Source: Buchnera aphidicola (Formosaphis micheliae)
GTDB taxonomy: Bacteria > Pseudomonadota > Gammaproteobacteria > Enterobacterales > Enterobacteriaceae
NCBI RefSeq assembly: GCF_039403185.1
Contig: NZ_CP135047.1
Location: 186,001 to 250,000 of the forward strand
Direction of reading: 5' to 3'
DNA length: 64,000 bases
Made by a program: the position numbers and the translations under genes. Each line of letters starts with the position of its first letter. Position 1 is the stretch's first letter. The notes under the pieces are model-generated. The model was not told the origin of the DNA. It searched no databases and saw nothing but the letters and a program-made list of their open reading frames with translations. This document shows, piece by piece, positions 29,962-39,813 of this stretch.

Positions 29962-31694
29962 AGTTTATTTTTCTCATTTTTATTTAACCACATTTCGTTC
30001 ATTCCTCCTCCTCGAATTTGCATTGGATAAACATGTTCTGAAGGATCAATTGATATGTCTACAAAGACTAAATTTCCTTTATTTAATAGTGATATAGCTA
30101 ATTTTAATTTTTGTTTTAGTTCTAGAGGGGATTTAATTTCTATACCAATATGTCCATAAGATTCAGCTAATTTAACAAAATTAGGTAAAGATTTCATATA
30201 AGAATGTGAATGTCTTCCAGAATAAATCATATCTTGCCATTGTTTAACCATCCCAAGTGATTTATTATTTAAATTGATGATTAAAATAGATAATTTATAT
30301 TGTTGTGCTGTTGAAAGTTCTTGTATATTCATTTGAATACTTCCATCACCCGTAATACATATTACAGTTTCTTCAGGTAAAGCTAATTTAACACCTAATG
30401 CAGCAGGTAAACCGAATCCCATAGTACCTAATCCTCCTGAATTAATCCAATGATTGGGTTTGTCAAATAAATAATATAAAGCAGTAAACATTTGATGTTG
30501 ACCTACATCTGATGTAACAAAAGCTTTTCCTTTAGTGTATTTCCATAATGTTTCTATTACTAATTGTGGTTTAATTATATTACTTTTTTTATCATATTTT
30601 AAGTAATTTAAATTTTTCCAATTATTAATTAGGGCCCACCAATGATTTAAATTTCTTGATTTTACTTTTTTTGTTTCATATTGTAATATTTGTAACATTT
30701 TTATTAATATTTTTTTTGCATCTCCAATAATTTCTATATTAGCAATAACTGTTTTTGATATAGATGTAGGATCAATATCAATATGTATTATTTGAGAGGA
30801 AGGACAATATTTTTTTAAATTATTAGTAGTCCTATCATCAAATCTTACTCCAATAGCAAAAATAATATCTGAATAATGCATAGCCATATTAGCTTCATAA
30901 GTGCCATGCATACCTAACATACGTAAGTTTTGTCTATGTGTACCTGGAAAAGCGCCTAATGCCATTAGGGATGTAGTTACAGGAATATTTAATATTTCTG
31001 CTAATATACGTAATTCATGGTGACAACCTGAGCTAATAATTCCACCTCCAGCATATATAATGGGTTTTTTAGCTTTTAATAAAAAGTGTAAAGCTTGTTT
31101 TATTTTTTGTGTTTGACAAGAGAATATTGTGTCAGGGTTATAAGATCGTATAGATATAGATTTTGGCCAAATATAAGGTTTTTTATTGGTAGAACTTAAT
31201 ATATCTTTTGGTAAATCTATTACTACGGGTCCAGGACGTCCTGTAGAAGCAATCCAGAATGCTTTTTTAAAAATCTCAGGGATTTGTTCTGTTTTTTTTA
31301 CTAGAAAACTATGTTTAACTATAGGACGAGAAATCCCTATCATATCACATTCTTGAAAGGCATCATATCCAATTAATTCAGATGGGACTTGTCCTGAAAT
31401 TACTACAAGAGGTATAGAGTCCATATATGCTGTAGCTATTCCTGTAATTGAGTTTGTAGCACCAGGTCCAGATGTTACTAATACTACTCCAATTTTTCCA
31501 GTAGATCTAGCATATCCATCTGCCATATGTGTTGCTCCTTGTTCGTGTCTAACTAATATATGTTTAATTCCTCCAATAGTATTTAAAGCATCATAAATAT
31601 CTAAAACAGCACCTCCTGGGTAACCAAAAATATATTTTATTCCTTGATCAATTAGTGATTGAATAACCATTTCTGATCCTGATAAAATTTTCAT
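29958..31694 (-). CDS. ilvI: acetolactate synthase III, catalytic subunit
   Basis: TPP-dependent condensation of pyruvate (or with 2-ketobutyrate), the first common step to valine, leucine and isoleucine. The catalytic Glu lies in [17 protein letters not shown]. The FAD-site region is conserved, and the TPP motif runs [15 protein letters not shown] to IINLNN. The 578 residues match E. coli IlvI (574). It precedes ilvH in a two-gene operon. Threonine made by ThrABC could supply the isoleucine branch, though a threonine deaminase is not seen here. Confidence 0.96.
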   Translation of the reverse strand: MKILSGSEMVIQSLIDQGIKYIFGYPGGAVLDIYDALNTIGGIKHILVRHEQGATHMADGYARSTGKIGVVLVTSGPGATNSITGIATAYMDSIPLVVISGQVPSELIGYDAFQECDMIGISRPIVKHSFLVKKTEQIPEIFKKAFWIASTGRPGPVVIDLPKDILSSTNKKPYIWPKSISIRSYNPDTIFSCQTQKIKQALHFLLKAKKPIIYAGGGIISSGCHHELRILAEILNIPVTTSLMALGAFPGTHRQNLRMLGMHGTYEANMAMHYSDIIFAIGVRFDDRTTNNLKKYCPSSQIIHIDIDPTSISKTVIANIEIIGDAKKILIKMLQILQYETKKVKSRNLNHWWALINNWKNLNYLKYDKKSNIIKPQLVIETLWKYTKGKAFVTSDVGQHQMFTALYYLFDKPNHWINSGGLGTMGFGLPAALGVKLALPEETVICITGDGSIQMNIQELSTAQQYKLSILIINLNNKSLGMVKQWQDMIYSGRHSHSYMKSLPNFVKLAESYGHIGIEIKSPLELKQKLKLAISLLNKGNLVFVDISIDPSEHVYPMQIRGGGMNEMWLNKNEKNKL

Positions 31695-32392
31695 TTTTTC
31701 TCCAGTATATTTAAAATTTTTAATAAAATGTTTATTATAAATAATAAAACAGTAACATATTTAACATATTTTTTATATGTTATAACTTTGACATGTTTAA
31801 CATATTACATTTCAGAGTAATATAATAAAATTATATGTTGATAATATTTTAATTATGTTTTTTTAAAAGTACAATGTGTGCAGTGTTAATAATATTTCTT
31901 ATACAAATAAAAACGTTATAAGAAATGTAATATCAGTAGATGTAATGTGGATAGTATTTTATTTATAAATTTATCTTATGATTTTATAAAATATGACACT
32001 AATATTAATTTATTTTTTGTATTAACATTTTATTTTTTTTCAGTATTTCACGTATTGTTGTATGGTAAAATGTATAGTAAGAAAAATCAATTTTATTTAA
32101 TAAATTGAGTATTAGTTATTTTTTATTTTTTTCTAAACAAATTTACAGAAAAATATTTTTATTTTTTTAAATACTTTTTTTATTTATTATAAAAAAAAAT
32201 TAAAAAATGATTATATGATATGTAGATAATAAGTTTTCCTGTATATATAAGAATGTTTTTGTTGTAAAAATTAATATTATTATAGTGACATAGATATAAT
32301 TTAATATATTAATTTTAAACAATAAATTTGTTTATTAAATTAGTTCTTAAATCTTAATATTAAGTATATTAATTGTTATGAGAGAGTACAAT
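31695..32392. other. intergenic between divergent ilvI and degP
   Basis: About 0.7 kb with no gene. Upstream of ilvI there is an imperfect 16-nt direct repeat (31755-31770 and 31791-31806, one mismatch; copies 36 bases apart) around an AACATA/TATGTT dyad. No Lrp or other operator could be matched. It must contain the promoters of both flanking genes. Confidence 0.55.
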
Positions 32393-33823
32393 ATGAAAAA
32401 AATTTCTACTATAGCATTTAGATTAACATGTGTTATCATAGTATTTTTTTTAAGTTCTGGGGTATCTTTAGAGAATGTTGTACCAATATCAAAAATGTCT
32501 TCTAAGGTATATTTACCTAGTTTAGCTCCAATGTTGGAACGAGTTATGCCTTCAGTAGTAAGTATTAATATTGAAGGAACTAATGTTCCTAAGAAAACTT
32601 GTTTAACTAATAATGTATATAAATCATTTTCAGATAGCAGTTCTCCATTATATTTAAATACATCTTTGTTCTATAAATCTATTATGTTTAAAAAAAAATA
32701 TAAAATAAAACCTGTTCAAAATTATTTTAAAGCATTAGGTTCAGGTGTTATTATTAATGCAAAACAAGGTTATGTTGTTACGAATAATCATGTTATAGAT
32801 CATGCTGATAAAATTATAGTTTTTTTACATGATGGTACTAGATATGAAGCTAGAATTGTAGGAAAAGATGAAAAATCTGATATTGCTTTACTGCAATTAA
32901 AAAATATAAAAAATTTAATTGATATTCAATTAGGAAACTCAGATTTATTAAGAGTAGGTGATTATACTATAGCTATTGGTAATCCTTATGGTTTAGGCGA
33001 AACTGTGACTTCAGGAATCATTTCTGCTTTAGGACGTAGTGGTTTAAATATTAGAAATTATGAAAATTTTATTCAAACAGATGCTGCAATTAATCGTGGT
33101 AATTCAGGTGGAGCTTTAATTAATCTTAAAGGAGAATTAATTGGTATAAATACGGCTATTTTAGCTCCAGAAGAAGGTAATATTGGTATCGGTTTTGCTA
33201 TTCCTGGTAATATGATAAAAAATATTACACAGCAAATGATTTTGTATGGAAAAGTGAAACGTGGTGAATTAGGTATTATTGGAACGGAATTAAGTCATCA
33301 GTTAGGACAAGTTTTACGATTAAACGCTAATAGAGGTGCTTTTGTTAATCAAGTAATACCAAATTCATCTGCTGATGTAGCAGGAATAGAAGCTGGTGAT
33401 GTTATTGTTTCTTTTAATAGAAAACCAATATATAGTTTTGCTGTGTTAAGAGCAGAAATAAGTTCTATTCCAGAACATACACAATTTGAATTAGGTTTGT
33501 TACGTAATAATAAAATGAAATATGTATCTGTATTATTAAAAAAAAATAAATTAAATATTATTGCATCTAAAAATTTATGCTCTAAAATTTCTGGTGCTAT
33601 TTTAAGTAATTTTAATCAATCACATGGTGTACATGTAGATAGTATTAAATTGTATTCGGCTGCAGCACATTTTGGATTTAAGGAAAATGACATTATAGTT
33701 GGTGTTAACAAACATATAGTGCTTAATTTAGATACATTACAGAATATTTTTGAACATCACTCTTCGGTCTTAATTTTCCATATTATACGAGGTCATACAA
33801 ATATTTATTTAGTTGTACAATAA
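32393..33823 (+). CDS. degP: periplasmic serine protease/chaperone DegP
   Basis: HtrA-family protease that degrades or holds misfolded envelope proteins. An N-terminal hydrophobic signal sequence (MKKIS then about 20 apolar residues) is present. The catalytic triad is visible: His in TNNHVIDHA, Asp in SDIALLQL, Ser in GNSGGAL. Two PDZ domains follow (about residues 270-365 and 380-476). The ATG at 32393 is preferred to one 15 bases upstream, because MKKIS is a typical signal start and GAGAG lies upstream. It is about 476 residues, near E. coli (474). Confidence 0.93.
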   Translation: MKKISTIAFRLTCVIIVFFLSSGVSLENVVPISKMSSKVYLPSLAPMLERVMPSVVSINIEGTNVPKKTCLTNNVYKSFSDSSSPLYLNTSLFYKSIMFKKKYKIKPVQNYFKALGSGVIINAKQGYVVTNNHVIDHADKIIVFLHDGTRYEARIVGKDEKSDIALLQLKNIKNLIDIQLGNSDLLRVGDYTIAIGNPYGLGETVTSGIISALGRSGLNIRNYENFIQTDAAINRGNSGGALINLKGELIGINTAILAPEEGNIGIGFAIPGNMIKNITQQMILYGKVKRGELGIIGTELSHQLGQVLRLNANRGAFVNQVIPNSSADVAGIEAGDVIVSFNRKPIYSFAVLRAEISSIPEHTQFELGLLRNNKMKYVSVLLKKNKLNIIASKNLCSKISGAILSNFNQSHGVHVDSIKLYSAAAHFGFKENDIIVGVNKHIVLNLDTLQNIFEHHSSVLIFHIIRGHTNIYLVVQ

Positions 33824-33849
33824 AATAAATATAATGTAATGTGTTGTTA

Positions 33850-33878
33850 TTGCCTGAATTATATACATATTCAGGCAA
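33850..33878. terminator. hairpin between convergent degP and dapD
   Basis: 10-bp perfect inverted repeat TTGCCTGAAT/ATTCAGGCAA (33850-33859 with 33869-33878) with a 9-nt loop. It sits between two converging genes. Neither side has a strong U-tract. Confidence 0.6.
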
Positions 33879-33890
33879 ATTAGTATTAAT

Positions 33891-34715
33891 TTATTCTATA
33901 TTTCTTAGCAATTGATTAATTTCTGTTTTGCGCATAGTTTTTACGTCTACTTTTTTTACAATGATAGCACAGTATAAATTGTATTGTTTATTTTTATCAG
34001 GAAGACTACCTGAGACAACGACAGAATTTTTTGGGATTATTCCATAATGAATTTTTCCTGTTTCTCTATCATATATTTTAGTACTTTGACCTATATATAC
34101 ACCCATAGAGATCACTGATCCTTCTTCTACAATTACTCCTTCTACTATTTCAGATCTAGCTCCAATAAAACAATTATTTTCAATAATTGTAGGTGCGGTT
34201 TGTAAAGGTTCTATCACTCCACCAATACCTACTCCGCCTGAAATATGTACGTTTTTCCCAATTTGAGCACAAGAACCTACTGTTGCCCAAGTATCAATCA
34301 TACTACCTTCATCAATATATGCACCAATATTTATGTAAGAAGGCATTAATATTGATTTCTTTCCAATAAAAGCGCCTTTTCTTATTGTTGCATGAGGAAC
34401 AATTCTAACCCCTTCATATTTAAATTTTTTTTCATCATAATTAGTATATTTTAAAGGAATTTTATCGTAATAATTGGTGTTGTTACCTTTCATTAATTTA
34501 TTTGTTTTTGTATAAATATATAACAAAACTGCTTTTTTTAACCATTGATGAGTAATCCATTTTCCATTAATTTTTTCTGCAATACGTAATTTTCCTGTAT
34601 CTAACATAGATATAATTTGATCTATGGTATCTATAATAGATAAATTTATATGATATACATCATTTGTATTTTTTTTTTCAAAAGTATCTTCAATAATTTT
34701 TTTTAATTCTTTCAT
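33891..34715 (-). CDS. dapD: tetrahydrodipicolinate N-succinyltransferase
   Basis: Succinyl-CoA-dependent step of the lysine/meso-DAP pathway. It folds as a left-handed beta helix; hexapeptide repeats run from about residue 105 to 200 ([19 protein letters not shown] and following). The [14 protein letters not shown] block is diagnostic. The 274 residues equal E. coli. With the mur genes gone from this region, the pathway would serve lysine production for the host rather than wall synthesis (inference). Confidence 0.97.
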   Translation of the reverse strand: MKELKKIIEDTFEKKNTNDVYHINLSIIDTIDQIISMLDTGKLRIAEKINGKWITHQWLKKAVLLYIYTKTNKLMKGNNTNYYDKIPLKYTNYDEKKFKYEGVRIVPHATIRKGAFIGKKSILMPSYINIGAYIDEGSMIDTWATVGSCAQIGKNVHISGGVGIGGVIEPLQTAPTIIENNCFIGARSEIVEGVIVEEGSVISMGVYIGQSTKIYDRETGKIHYGIIPKNSVVVSGSLPDKNKQYNLYCAIIVKKVDVKTMRKTEINQLLRNIE

Positions 34716-34967
34716 TTTATGTAACCTATTTTTTTATAATGTAATTAAGTTTAAGGAATAATTGTTTCTTTAAATAAATTTAATTATTTACTGTTAACAT
34801 GATTATTAATATATAAAATATAATTAATTAGATAGATATAATTTTTAAGTAGTTATTTTTTATTATAATAAAATTGAATAAAAATTTTTTTATATAGTAC
34901 ATTGATGTTGATACAACATATGATTCTTTTTTTTTATAATAATTTTGCAATAGATTATTTTATAGTA

Positions 34968-35759
34968 TTAATTTATTAAAATTTTTTTTATATTTTCTTC
35001 TTGTCTAAAAGTTAATATTTCACATCCATTCTTTGTAACTAATATGGTATGCTCATATTGAGCTGATAAACTTCGATCTTTTGTTTTTACTGTCCATCCA
35101 TCTTTCATGCATTTTACTAATGGTTTTCCAGCATTAATCATTGGTTCTACAGTAAAAATCATACCTGGTTTTAATATAATATTTTGATCATTATTTATGT
35201 AATGTAATATTTGAGGATCTTCATGAAAATTTTTACCAATGCCATGTCCACAATATTCTTTGACTACAGAAAAGTTTTCTTTGTTAACATATGATTCTAT
35301 TGTTTGGCCTATTTTATTAATAGGAATTCCTGGTTTTATTATTTGTAAAGCTAAATATAAGCTTTTTTGGGCTACGTTACATAAACGTTGACCTAATATA
35401 CTAGGTTTTCCAAGAATAAACATTTTTGATGTATCACTGTAATATCCATTGTTAATTATTGAAATATCTATATTAATAATATCTCCTGATTTTAATTTTT
35501 GTTTAGCATCAGGAATTCCATGACAGACAACATCGTTAACAGAAGTGCAAATAGATTTAGGATATCCATTATATCCCAAACAAGCAGAAATAGATTTTTG
35601 TTTTTGAATAATATAATTATGGCATATTTGATCGAGTTCTTCTGTACTAATATTATTAATGATATATTTTTTTATCATATTTAGTACTTCTGCAGCTAAT
35701 TTTCCTGCAATTCTCATATGTTTTATTTCTTCAGCAGATTTAATTAATATAGATTTCAT
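34968..35759 (-). CDS. map: methionine aminopeptidase, type I
   Basis: Removes N-terminal Met from nascent proteins. The five metal ligands can be located: Asp in INIDISI, Asp in YYSDTSKMF, His in CGHGIG, Glu in FTVEPMI, and Glu in YEHTILVT. The 263 residues match E. coli (264). It is divergent from rpsB across about 300 bases, the ancestral arrangement. Confidence 0.97.
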   Translation of the reverse strand: MKSILIKSAEEIKHMRIAGKLAAEVLNMIKKYIINNISTEELDQICHNYIIQKQKSISACLGYNGYPKSICTSVNDVVCHGIPDAKQKLKSGDIINIDISIINNGYYSDTSKMFILGKPSILGQRLCNVAQKSLYLALQIIKPGIPINKIGQTIESYVNKENFSVVKEYCGHGIGKNFHEDPQILHYINNDQNIILKPGMIFTVEPMINAGKPLVKCMKDGWTVKTKDRSLSAQYEHTILVTKNGCEILTFRQEENIKKILIN

Positions 35760-36066
35760 ATGTATCTCTTGTCAGATTATAAATAAAAAATATTTTTTTT
35801 TAAATTTCTAATTTTATCTGATTATGTAATCATAGTAACGATATATAAAATATCTAATTTGATTAACAAATAGTTTTTTGAATTTAGTGAATTATTTATT
35901 TTTTTTACTTATAATATTAATAGTTTTTTTATAAAATAGTAAATAATATTAATAAGTATGGTTAATTGGAATAAATAATTATTATAAATAACATATATAA
36001 CTTATTTTTTTAAAATTAATATAAAGGTTATTATTTTTTTAATTTTTTTTTTATTTAAGAGGTATT
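35760..36066. other. intergenic between divergent map and rpsB
   Basis: About 307 bases, very AT-rich, expected to hold both promoters and the rpsB leader. I could not identify a defined S2-binding leader structure or consensus promoter. No gene is seen. Confidence 0.5.
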
Positions 36067-36783
36067 ATGATTAAATTATCAATGAGAGATATGATTAAAG
36101 CTGGTGTACATTTTGGACATCAAACTCGTTATTGGAATCCGAAAATGAAACCATTTATATTTGGATCTCGTAGTAAAGTACATATTATTAATTTAGAAAA
36201 AACATTACCTTTATTCAATAATGCTTTATTAGAATTAAAAAAAGTGGTTGAAAGAAAGGGAAAAATATTATTTGTTGGTACTAAAAGAATAGCAAGTCAA
36301 GAAATTAAAGAAGTTGCTATAATGTGTAAACAATTTTATGTTAACTATCGATGGTTAGGAGGCATGTTAACTAATTGGAAAACTGTACGGCAATCTATTA
36401 AACGTTTAAAAGATTTAGAAATACAATCTCAAGACGGTACATTTAATAAATTAACTAAAAAGGAAGCTTTAATTCGTACTCGTGAATTAGATAAATTAGA
36501 AAATAGTTTAGGAGGAATTAAAAATATGGGTGGTTTACCTGATGCTTTGTTTGTAATTGATGCAGAACATGAGAATATTGCTATTAAAGAGGCTAATAAT
36601 TTAGGAATTTCAGTATTTTCTATTGTAGATACAAATTCTAATCCTGATGGAGTAGATTATATAATTCCTGGAAATGATGATGCAATTAGAGCTATTAGTT
36701 GGTATTTACAATCTGTTGTTTCTGTAATTAAAAACAATTCTTCTCAAGATATATTAAATGATCATGATGAATTTATAAAGTGA
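36067..36783 (+). CDS. rpsB: 30S ribosomal protein S2
   Basis: Small-subunit protein that binds last near the 16S head and body. The N-terminal [23 protein letters not shown] and [14 protein letters not shown] are diagnostic. [11 protein letters not shown] and the [18 protein letters not shown] block complete the domain. The 238 residues match E. coli (241). GAGG precedes ATG. It is followed by tsf after 181 bases, as in other bacteria. Confidence 0.98.
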   Translation: MIKLSMRDMIKAGVHFGHQTRYWNPKMKPFIFGSRSKVHIINLEKTLPLFNNALLELKKVVERKGKILFVGTKRIASQEIKEVAIMCKQFYVNYRWLGGMLTNWKTVRQSIKRLKDLEIQSQDGTFNKLTKKEALIRTRELDKLENSLGGIKNMGGLPDALFVIDAEHENIAIKEANNLGISVFSIVDTNSNPDGVDYIIPGNDDAIRAISWYLQSVVSVIKNNSSQDILNDHDEFIK

Positions 36784-36964
36784 TGCTTATTATTGATTTT
36801 ATAATATAAACGTATTTAAATTTTTTAAATATATGAGTATTTTACTAATTAAAATTAGCATATTATTTTAATAATATACATAAAAAAATACAATTTATGT
36901 TTAAAAATATGATTTATTTAATGTTTATAATATATATAAGTAAAACAATTGGAGAATTTTAATC

Positions 36965-37783
36965 ATGGTTATTAATATTACTGCTTCATTAATAAAGGAA
37001 CTCCGATTACGGACAGGTGTGGGAATAATGGATTGTAAAAAGGCTTTGTTAAAAACTTCTGGAAATATCGAATTGTCTATTGATTATTTAAGGAAAATAG
37101 GTCAAGCTAAAGCAGACATAAAAAACAATCGTTCTACAGCACAAGGGTCATTATTTATATATAAACATAATAATGTTGCTGCAATGTTAGAATTAAGTTG
37201 TGAAACTGATTTTGTAGCTAAAAGTAAAGAATTTATATATTTTGGAAATTCTGTTATTAAACAAGTATGTTTAAAATGTATAAAAGATATTCATCTTATA
37301 CGAAATATTTTTCAAGAAAAAAACAATGAATTAATAACACAATGTAGAGAAAAAATTGTTATTAATCGAATTAATTTATGCGAAAGTGAAATAGTAGATT
37401 ATTATATTCATTCTAATCGAATAGGAGTATTGGTAGGTGCTACTAAAAGCAGTGATATGCAAATTATTCACCAAGTAGCAATGCACATTGCTGCTAGTAA
37501 ACCAGAATATTTAAATAAAGATATGGTTCCTGAAGATGTTATTCAGCGTGAAAAAAATATTCAATTGGATATTGCTATAAAATCTGGAAAAAGTGTTTTT
37601 CTTTCTAAGAAAATAGTAGAAGGTAGAATGAATAAATTTTTATCTGAAGTGTCTTTAATGGGTCAAAAATTTATTATGAATTCTGAGAAAACTATTTTTC
37701 AGTTATTAGTAGAAAATAACTCTATAGTGACATGTTTTACAAGGTTTGAAGTAGGAGAGACATTTAAAAAAAAATATTTATAA
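36965..37783 (+). CDS. tsf: elongation factor Ts
   Basis: Nucleotide exchange factor for EF-Tu. The N-terminal UBA-like domain has LRLRTGVGIMDCKKAL. The exchange motif SCETDFVAKS is near residues 79-88, with VAMHIAASKPEYL later. The 272 residues are about 11 fewer than E. coli (283). GGAG sits about 9 bases before ATG. It is probably cotranscribed with rpsB. Confidence 0.97.
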   Translation: MVINITASLIKELRLRTGVGIMDCKKALLKTSGNIELSIDYLRKIGQAKADIKNNRSTAQGSLFIYKHNNVAAMLELSCETDFVAKSKEFIYFGNSVIKQVCLKCIKDIHLIRNIFQEKNNELITQCREKIVINRINLCESEIVDYYIHSNRIGVLVGATKSSDMQIIHQVAMHIAASKPEYLNKDMVPEDVIQREKNIQLDIAIKSGKSVFLSKKIVEGRMNKFLSEVSLMGQKFIMNSEKTIFQLLVENNSIVTCFTRFEVGETFKKKYL

Positions 37784-37851
37784 AAGGGTATTAATTTTAC
37801 TCCTTGAATTAATTTATCTTAATAACTCGTTGTATGTCTTCTTTTTTTCAC

Positions 37852-37885
37852 ATTACAATGTAATATGTTATTATTACATTGTAAT
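37852..37885. repeat. twin 13-bp palindromes upstream of pyrH
   Basis: Two copies of ATTACA-W-TGTAAT (37852-37864 with central A, 37873-37885 with central T). Each is a perfect 6-1-6 palindrome, and the two are also exact inverted repeats of each other. Centres are 21 bp apart, two helical turns. They lie 26 bases upstream of the pyrH ATG. Read as RNA they can form a 13-bp hairpin with an 8-nt loop; read as DNA they look like a paired operator. The function is unknown. Confidence 0.85.
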
Positions 37886-37910
37886 ATGTAGAGAGTATAC
37901 AGGTAAAAAA

Positions 37911-38651
37911 ATGGATAATAGCATAATTAAAAAACCATTATATAATCGTATTATATTAAAAATTAGCGGTGAAATATTTCAAGGATATGATATATGTAAA
38001 ATCGACGTTAAGATATTAAAAAGTATATCTCAAGAAATTAAAAGATTAGTAAATATTGGTATTCAAATAGGTATTGTTATTGGTGGAGGTAATATAATAC
38101 GGGGTTCAATGTTAAAAAATATTAATATTAGTAAAGTAACAGCTGATAATATGGGTATATTAGCCACTATTATGAATGGTTTAGTACTAAGGGATATATT
38201 AAATAATTTATCTATAAAAACTTGTTTAATGTCAGCTACTAAAACAAATAGCATGTGTGAAGATTATAATCTTGAGAAAGTGTTAGATTGTTTTAATAAT
38301 AAAAAAGTTGTTATTTTTTCAGGAGGCATTGGTCATCCTTTTTTTACAACTGATACTGCAGCTTGTTTACGAGCAATTGAAACTCAATCAGATGTAGTTT
38401 TAAAGGCAACTAAGGTAAATGGTATATATTCATCTGATCCCGAACAGTGTTGTAATGCTATTAAATATAGACGTCTTAGTTATTCATATATTATAAAAAA
38501 AGAATTTAAAGTAATGGATTTAACAGCATTTATATTAGCACGTGATCATAACGTACCAATTTGTATTTTTAACATGTACGACATAGGTGTTTTATATAAA
38601 ATTGTCATGGGTCAAAAAATAGGTACAATGGTAGGTGCATTAAATAAATGA
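37911..38651 (+). CDS. pyrH: UMP kinase
   Basis: Hexameric kinase that converts UMP to UDP. The N-terminal RIILKISGEIFQG, the GVVIGGGN-type block IVIGGGNIIRG and FFTTDTAACLRAIE are diagnostic, with VVLKATKVNGIYSSDP following. The ATG at 37911 (MDNSII) is chosen; the frame is open further upstream to 37830, but that part has no homology and crosses the twin palindromes. It is 246 residues (E. coli 241). Its stop codon lies inside a terminator hairpin. Confidence 0.95.
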   Translation: MDNSIIKKPLYNRIILKISGEIFQGYDICKIDVKILKSISQEIKRLVNIGIQIGIVIGGGNIIRGSMLKNINISKVTADNMGILATIMNGLVLRDILNNLSIKTCLMSATKTNSMCEDYNLEKVLDCFNNKKVVIFSGGIGHPFFTTDTAACLRAIETQSDVVLKATKVNGIYSSDPEQCCNAIKYRRLSYSYIIKKEFKVMDLTAFILARDHNVPICIFNMYDIGVLYKIVMGQKIGTMVGALNK

Positions 38652-38678
38652 TAATATTATTATCATTTATTTTTTTTT
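38642..38678 (+). terminator. intrinsic terminator overlapping the pyrH stop
   Basis: 14-bp perfect stem (38642-38655 with 38659-38672), 3-nt loop, then a run of T to 38678. The pyrH TGA (38649-38651) is inside the left arm. It separates pyrH from frr, so frr needs its own promoter or read-through. Confidence 0.85.
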
Positions 38679-38729
38679 AGTTTTTTATTATTACATTGTT
38701 TTTACATTAAAAATATATTAGGTCAACTT

Positions 38730-39287
38730 ATGTTTGATAATATTAAGAAAAATACAATTAATTGTATGGATCAGTGTATTAGTGTTTTTAAAAATAATAT
38801 TATGAAAATACGAACAAATCGTATTGCTCCATATATGTTAGATGGAATTTATATAGAATATTACGGTACTAAAACACCAGTAAGTCAATTATCTAGTATT
38901 ACTGTTGAAAATTTTAATACATTAAAAATTAATGTTTTTGATGCTTCTACAATAAAACCTATTGAACAAGAGATTATAAATTCTAATATAGGATTATATC
39001 CTTCTTCTAATGGATTGACTATTCGCGTATCTTTACCTGCATTAACTGAAAGTAGGAGAAAAGATTTAATAAAAATTTTACAACATGAAGGTGAAAATAG
39101 TCGAATTAGTATAAGAAATATTCGACGTGATATTAATAATAAAATAAAAAATCTTTTTAAAAATAAATCAATTAGTGAAGATCAAGAACGTAGATTTCAA
39201 AGTGAAATACAAAAAATTACAGATAATTTTATTAAAAAATCTGATTATTTATTAGCTGAAAAGAAGAAAGATTTAATGATAATCTGA
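38730..39287 (+). CDS. frr: ribosome recycling factor
   Basis: Splits post-termination ribosomes with EF-G. The triple-helix protein shows the conserved KIRTNRIAPYMLDGIYIEYYGT and the C-terminal RRDINNKIKN block. The 185 residues equal E. coli. An 8-bp hairpin TGATATTA/TAATATCA (39285-39304) begins at its stop codon and could end the transcript. Confidence 0.97.
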   Translation: MFDNIKKNTINCMDQCISVFKNNIMKIRTNRIAPYMLDGIYIEYYGTKTPVSQLSSITVENFNTLKINVFDASTIKPIEQEIINSNIGLYPSSNGLTIRVSLPALTESRRKDLIKILQHEGENSRISIRNIRRDINNKIKNLFKNKSISEDQERRFQSEIQKITDNFIKKSDYLLAEKKKDLMII

Positions 39288-39813
39288 TATTATTGTTAAT
39301 ATCATATATTATGCAATAAGATTTTATCTTGATAAATTATAGAATGATATTAATTATGTTAATTTATCACTAATATATTTAAGTTAGTTCAACTATTTTA
39401 AAACTAAATTATTTTTTAATTATTGAATTATTTATTTTTTATTGATAAAATAAAATAGACAGTAATTCATTTAATTTAATTTAAATACTGGTGTAATTAT
39501 TATGTTAATTAATTTATTTTTTCTATAGATTCAAATTAATTAAAATATATAGTTCTTATTTAATATAGTATATTTTTATAAATAAACATAAGATTTTAAC
39601 AATTTCAATATATTTTTTGTATTGGATAATTTAAAATATAAGCGTAGTGTTTTTTATTACACTAAACATTTTTTAACAATAAAGTAAACATTATTTACTA
39701 TTAAAAATTTCTCTGTGTATATTAAATTTTTATGTCAACGAGATATTTTCTTGTGTATACAAATAAATTAATATTTACTATGTAGTAGATATAATCAATG
39801 TAGATAAATAAAC
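39288..39813. other. gap at the dxr/uppS locus, no gene seen
   Basis: About 525 bases between frr and bamA, where E. coli has dxr, uppS (ispU), cdsA and rseP. Nothing with Dxr or UppS motifs remains in any frame. Apart from the hairpin at the frr end it is featureless AT-rich DNA. Confidence 0.7.
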
